NCBI GenBank assembly: GCA_021464245.1
Contig: JADCRB010000037.1
Span: 574,056-638,055 of the forward strand
Length of the DNA stretch: 64,000 nucleotides
Direction: 5' to 3'
Source: Carallia brachiata
Taxonomy: Eukaryota; Streptophyta; Magnoliopsida; Malpighiales; Rhizophoraceae
Part shown: one piece after another, positions 59,586 through 64,000 of the stretch
How the letters are laid out: every line of letters starts with the position of its first letter
Position numbering within the stretch: position 1 is the stretch's first letter
Notes under the pieces: model-generated
Database searches by the model: none
What the model saw: only the letters and a program-made list of their open reading frames with translations
Told to the model about the DNA's origin: nothing
Program-made: the position numbers and the translations under genes

Positions 59586-61458
59586 GGGATAAGTATATTT
59601 TTAGTCCTATACGTTTGTCCTTTTTTTATGCAGCTCCATAACGTTAGAGCCGTTTTATTTAAATCCTACACGTTAATGAGTCATTTTAATCGAGTCCAAT
59701 TTTGGACGGACGTTTGGTTGACCGTTAAATACAACATTGACCGCATTAAAATATTATAAAAAATAGAAATACTTGATTTTAATGTATTAAAGTAAATAAA
59801 AAATAAAAATACGCTATTTTGAATAAATATACGTAAATATAATTATAAAAAATAAAAAAATTTCAATAAATTTAAAAACAAAAAGAAAAAATTAAAAAAA
59901 ATTAGTTGGAGACCTGGTTGACTGTTAAATACTGCTTTGACTACGTAAAAATATTATAAAAAAATCAAAATACGTCATTTTAATGTATTAAAGTGAATGA
60001 AAAAATGTCATTTTAATTTATTAAAGTGAATAAAAAAATAAAAATATGTCATTTTGATTAAATATCATAAATACAATTGTAAAAAAAAATTAAAATTTCA
60101 CTAAATTTAAAAAAAAAATAGAAAAGAAAATTATAAATTTTGGTTTATACAAAATATTAATTTTTAAAAACATTTTTAAAATTATCAAAAATTAAAAAAA
60201 TAAAAGAAAAATAAAAAAATTCATTCTCTCTTCTCCATTCCTTTCTCTCTCCTCCCTCCTCGCCTCTCTCCCCTTCGTCTTTCTCTCCTTCCTCCTCCCC
60301 CTCTCTTTTCCTTCATCCCTTTCTCTTTCCTTGTCATCGTCCTCTTCTTGCCTGCTTTCACATTTTTGTACAAAAAAACATTGTTGGATTATATGAACAC
60401 AAAATTGGATCTTATATGACAAGGAGAGAGAAAGGGAGGAAAAAGGGGAGGAGGGAGAAGACAGAGGTGGAGGAGGAGAGGCGAGGAGAGAGTAGGAGAG
60501 TGATGAGAGAGAAAGAGATGGGAGAGAAAGAGGGACGAGAGAGGAGAGAGGTATGAGAGAGAAAGAGAGGAGGGAGAGGAGGGAGGATGAGAGAGAAGAG
60601 GAGAGAGAAGGAGAGGGAGAGGAAGAAAGGAGGAAAGAATGGGAGAAATTAATTTGTTTATATTTATTTAATTTTTTTAATTTTTAATAATTTTAAAAAT
60701 ATTTTCTAAAAAATTAATAATTTTCTTTTATTACTTTTGGGTTTTTTTTAAATTTTTTTGTTTTTAAATTTATTGAAATTTTAATTTTTTAATTTTTTTA
60801 CAATTGTTTTTACGTATATTTAATCAAAATGACATATTTTTATTTCTTCATTCATTTTAATAAATTAAAATAATATATTTTTATTTTTTATAATATTTTA
60901 ATGTAGTCAAAGCAGTATTTAACAGTCTATCAGGTCTTTATCTGAATTTCTTTAATTTTTTTCTTTTTTATTTTTAAGTTTATTAAAATTTTAATTTTTT
61001 TATAATTATATTTACGTATATTTAGTGAAAATGACATATTTCTATTTTTTTCACTTTAATACATTAAAATGACGTATTTTTATTTTTCATAATATTTTAA
61101 CGTAGTTAAAACAGTATTTAACGGCAACTAGGTTTTCAACTAAATTTCTTTAACTTTTTATTTTTTATTTTTTAAATTTATTGAATTTTTTTAAAATTAT
61201 ATTTATGTATATCTATTGAAAATAGAGTATTCTTATTTTTTTATTCATTTTAATACGTTAAAATCACGTATTTTTATTTTTTTTATAATATTTTAATTGA
61301 GGTCAACGCTGATTTTAACGGTCAAATAACCCTCCGTCCAAATCTGAACTTGATTAAAATGACTCGCTAACGTGTAAAACTTAAATAAAACGGCTCTAAC
61401 GTTATGGAGCTGCGTAAAAAAGGGACAAACGTACAGGACTAAAAATATGTTTATCCCC
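59586..61458. mobile_element. Foldback MULE-like element with 9-bp target duplication
   Basis: Left end GGGATAAGTATATTTTTAGT is matched in inverted form by the right end (ACTAAAAATATGTTTATCCCC). The inverted repeat continues about 150 bases through GCTCCATAACGTTAGAGCCG and GACCGTTAAA. ATCTTACAC flanks both sides (59577-59585 and 61459-61467); 9 bp is the Mutator signature. Each arm holds two to three diverged copies of a unit of about 215 bp (TTGACTGTTAAATACTGC... TAATGTATTAAAGTGAAT...). The centre has a pyrimidine tract (60221-60345) facing a purine tract (60421-60645). No transposase is seen. Confidence 0.85.
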
Positions 61459-61467
61459 ATCTTACAC

Positions 61468-62400
61468 ACATAACTAGTTTGTCCCTCATGTTAGTTTAAA
61501 AGTGGAATAAGAACTTTTAAGGTTAAACTCCCTAGATAGTCGTTACCTAAACTTTGCATAAAAAATGTAGCAAATCTCGCAATAAATGAGATGTTGTTTC
61601 GAATCAACCTAAATGCTAGGATTAATTTCAGAAGTTGGGATTTTTGTGTGTGATGGAGTTGAAACCCTGTCAAACACCTCTACTGGTAGCAACAAATCCA
61701 TAAAAACTCTTCGGGTTAGTAAATTTTATAATTGGGGCAAAAAAAAAAAGTAATTAAAAATAACAAAATTGGGCATCAAACCAAAGACTTAAGAGTAAAA
61801 CAAATACAACTTATCACTACAAATAATAAATTTAACATATGATTATTCTCTATATTATAATACCAGGTGAGGGTCAAGACTCAAGAGGGCCCTAGCCTCC
61901 ACCCTGATCCATCCTAATTTCCTATTGACTAGGCTTTTTGAGCCTCCTGAGTAATTACTGTTAAGAACTAATCTATGTAAGACATAAGCCATTTACTTCT
62001 TGCTCTAATTAATATTTACTTTGGAACATTTGCCCCAGTCCTCATTTTCATTCCTAATTTTGGATTTCTTTTAAGATTATGATTTTCAAATTTTTTTCAA
62101 AGAAAATCAAACGTTTGTAAATAATTCAACTATTTAATTTTTTTTCTTTTCTATAAACTAGGGGTCTCATGGCCTTGACTTTTTTTTAATTTTGATCTCT
62201 CTAAATCAAGAGATTTATGGATTATCATTTTCATCTCCAAGGAAAGGTGTCGTAATCTTAATCAGTGTCAATTAAGGTCTGTTTGGTTTAGCTGTTGATT
62301 ATTGCTGATTGCTATTAATGATTGCTGATTATTGTTACTGATTACGGTTACTGATAAGTAAAATAGCACCGCTTCCTTTATTTTCTTTTTTAAGGCATGA
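61468..62400. other. Intergenic spacer
   Basis: No gene recognised. About 62277-62370 (GTCTGTTTGGTTTAGCTGTTG, then TGATTATTGCTGATTG repeats) looks like one end of the large repeat family seen at 4701-6905. Confidence 0.3.
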
Positions 62401-62485
62401 ATTTTTATAGTTAAAGCAGATCCATTCACGATGTTTTTATTTGCTTTTTTTTTTTTCCAAATTGTTTAATACTTGCTTATTACAG

Positions 62486-62599
62486 AAAACTTTGGGGTAC
62501 GCCGCACAACTCAACACGCAAGACATCTACGATCGGTTCCGGGCCACACTAAATCAACAGATGGACGATCTGGCCCTGGCCTCAGTCGTCATTTGTTGA
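62486..62599 (+). pseudogene. Isolated exon-2 homologue of the small gene
   Basis: After a good acceptor (GCTTATTACAG) the frame reads KTLGYAAQLNTQDIYDRF and ends ASVVIC-stop after 37 codons. The preceding 90 bases (GCAGATCCATTCACGATGTTTTTATTT) match the intron of the copies at 27556 and 45171, and TLGYAAQ aligns with TLVDAAQ there. The 12-residue repeats are absent, so this could be the ancestral C-terminus or a diverged one. No exon 1 was found upstream. Confidence 0.4.
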
Positions 62600-63100
62600 G
62601 CTGTATCAGATTGATTGTTTGGAGTCCTGGAGATTGTTCTGCATGATTTAAGATGAGTGGCTACTAGCGTTATTTTTTTTTATTTGATTTTTTTTTTTTT
62701 TACTTCAATCTTGAAGTTCTGGATTCTAAGTCTATAAAGATTTTTTCTTTTTGTTTTTTTGGTTAATTGACTGTGACTCTCACTCCAATTCAAGAATTTT
62801 TAGACACAATTCTATGTATAAGACAAAAAGAGCAACTCATTGTGTAATTCAAATTAGAAGCCACCAGCCTTTGATGGCCAGCAAATCGTATACTTTTAGA
62901 CGTCAAGCCCTCTTCACACCCCCAAATATGAAGGAATTAGAACTGAAGGGCATTAGATCTGGACCAGATTTTACCCCATCTTAAATCAATCTTAGCAGAT
63001 TGTTTTGCATTCAAAGAGCATACAATGTCGCAAGATCCCAATTGTTTTTCGAGACCGACTTTGCCATCCATCTCTTATTTTCTTTCATGCTTTTCTTTTA

Positions 63101-63390
63101 GGATAACACTTATTTAAATTTTAAATTTTTATAAAATTTTATAATTCAATTTAAACTTTTCAATCTTTTTAATTAAATAATATACTTTTCAGATATTTTA
63201 TAATTAAATTTTTCGTTGGTTTGACTATTAAAAAAATACTTGAAATCAAATACGTTTTTAACGATCAAATAAATAGAATGACTCGATTGTAAAAAAAATC
63301 TAAAAAATATAGAATTCAATTGAAAAATTAAAAAAAAATTTCAATTATAAAATATTATAAAAATTTAGAATTTAAATGGATGTTATTACT
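63101..63390. mobile_element. Foldback MITE, copy 5
   Basis: GGATAACACTTATTTAAATT is inverted as AGAATTTAAATGGATGTTATT. It precedes the fourth copy of the small-gene promoter, as in the other units; a further half-copy ends at about 63640. Confidence 0.55.
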
Positions 63391-63639
63391 TTTTCTTTTT
63401 GGTACTTCTTTTGGACTTTTTGCAAGATTCTCCTGACCCGAAAAAAAAAAAAAGTTCACATAACTGATAATTTACAATTTGAAGTTAGGTCAAAATCGTT
63501 AGTTAAATATGTTTTTAACAGAGAAATTAACGAAAATATTTAATTGTAAAAAATTTAAATTGTATAAGACTGAACTAAAAAGATAAAAAATTTAAAACTT
63601 AATTATAAAAATTTATAAAAATTTAAAATTTAAACTAGT

Positions 63640-63856
63640 ATAACCCTATATACTTGTGATTGGATTCATGGGATGGGCATACAACACAGTATGAAAGTTT
63701 ACAATTCAATTCAAAATTGGTTTCACACTAGTATAATTTTGCTTCAGAGTTAGAATGGCAGTTGGACCTGGATAATAAAGCCCCTATTAAATAACCCTGA
63801 TCCCTTTCTTTTTCTGTTTTTTCAACCCATGATCCCTGTGAGAGCAGAGCCGAAAC
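63640..63856 (+). repeat. Fourth copy of the small-gene promoter region
   Basis: CTTGTGATTGGATTCATGGG, AATTCAATTCAAAATTGGTTT, ATAAAGCCCCTATTAAATAACCC and AGAGCAGAGCC match the sequence upstream of 27556 and 45171. Coding sequence does not follow, because another element begins at about 63857. Confidence 0.6.
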
Positions 63857-64000
63857 TAGGATTGGCAATGGGGAGGGTCGGGGGCGGGGATGGCCCCTCC
63901 GTTCCCCGTACCCGTTTATTACTCTCATCCCCATCCCCGTCCCCGTCCCTGTCGGGTATGAAATTTTAATCTCCGTCCCCATCCCCGTCCCCGCCCCGTA
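63857..64000. mobile_element. hAT-type element end, cut by the window edge
   Basis: GGATTGGCAATGGGGAGGG followed by repeated GGGGACGGGGATGG-type words on either strand is the look of a common plant hAT terminus (GGTGGCAATGGGG class). Only one end is inside the window, so the target duplication cannot be checked. Confidence 0.5.

Noticed and set aside
60192..60422. Charged minus-strand frame rich in Arg, Glu and Lys
   Set aside because: It is a translation of the CT/GA-rich core of the foldback element.

Overview
The window looks like nuclear DNA of a flowering plant, most likely a eudicot. It is AT-rich, has intron-containing genes with GT..AG junctions, and carries plant-type repeats: a chromodomain Ty3/gypsy LTR retrotransposon with an initiator-Met tRNA primer site, an Au-type SINE, and hAT-, MULE- and Harbinger-type non-autonomous elements with their target-site duplications (TSDs). 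The species cannot be named from the sequence. No CRISPR, rRNA or functional tRNA gene was seen.

Layout. 1-7.0 kb is intergenic and packed with nested non-autonomous transposons (long-TIR element 1496-2027; hAT element 4715-5388 inside a pair of related large repeats 4701-6900). 7.1-10.0 kb holds a GC-rich island and then a three-exon Mpv17/PMP22-family membrane protein gene, the best-supported host gene here. 10.9-20.3 kb is a decayed tandem array of related gene fragments; exon-like pieces and introns recur three to four times. 20.3-30.5 kb and 43.4-46.5 kb are two copies of one duplicated unit carrying a small two-exon gene of unknown function with a 12-residue Gln/Arg repeat. The first copy was interrupted by a young, structurally complete chromovirus (22136-27424), a hAT element and a Harbinger-like MITE, and the second copy preserves the empty sites. 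32.6-36.6 kb and 52.6-56.7 kb are a second duplication, carrying a RanBP2-type zinc-finger, Arg/Gly/Pro-rich protein gene; only the first copy contains an Au SINE. 36.6-41.7 kb is an old, inactivated Ty3/gypsy element. 46.5-48.7 kb is a 5'-truncated arginase pseudogene with introns, joined directly to the end of the duplicated small-gene unit. 50.4-50.9 kb is a minus-strand gene of the cystatin/monellin-like fold. 59.6-61.5 kb is a large foldback MULE-like element with a 9-bp TSD. 61.5-64 kb holds further pieces of the small-gene unit and the start of another hAT-type element cut by the window edge.

No pathway or operon links the genes. What ties the window together is repeated segmental duplication followed by differential transposon insertion, so paralogous copies act as empty-site controls for one another. 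Nearly every frame break found (retrotransposon polyprotein, both zinc-finger copies, arginase, Mpv17 5' end) looks like a single-base length change at a short homopolymer. That raises the possibility of uncorrected sequencing error rather than true pseudogenisation. No clearly undescribed molecular system was found. The most distinctive items are the small unknown gene family with its 36-bp repeat, the exon-repeat array at 11-20 kb and the foldback MULE.
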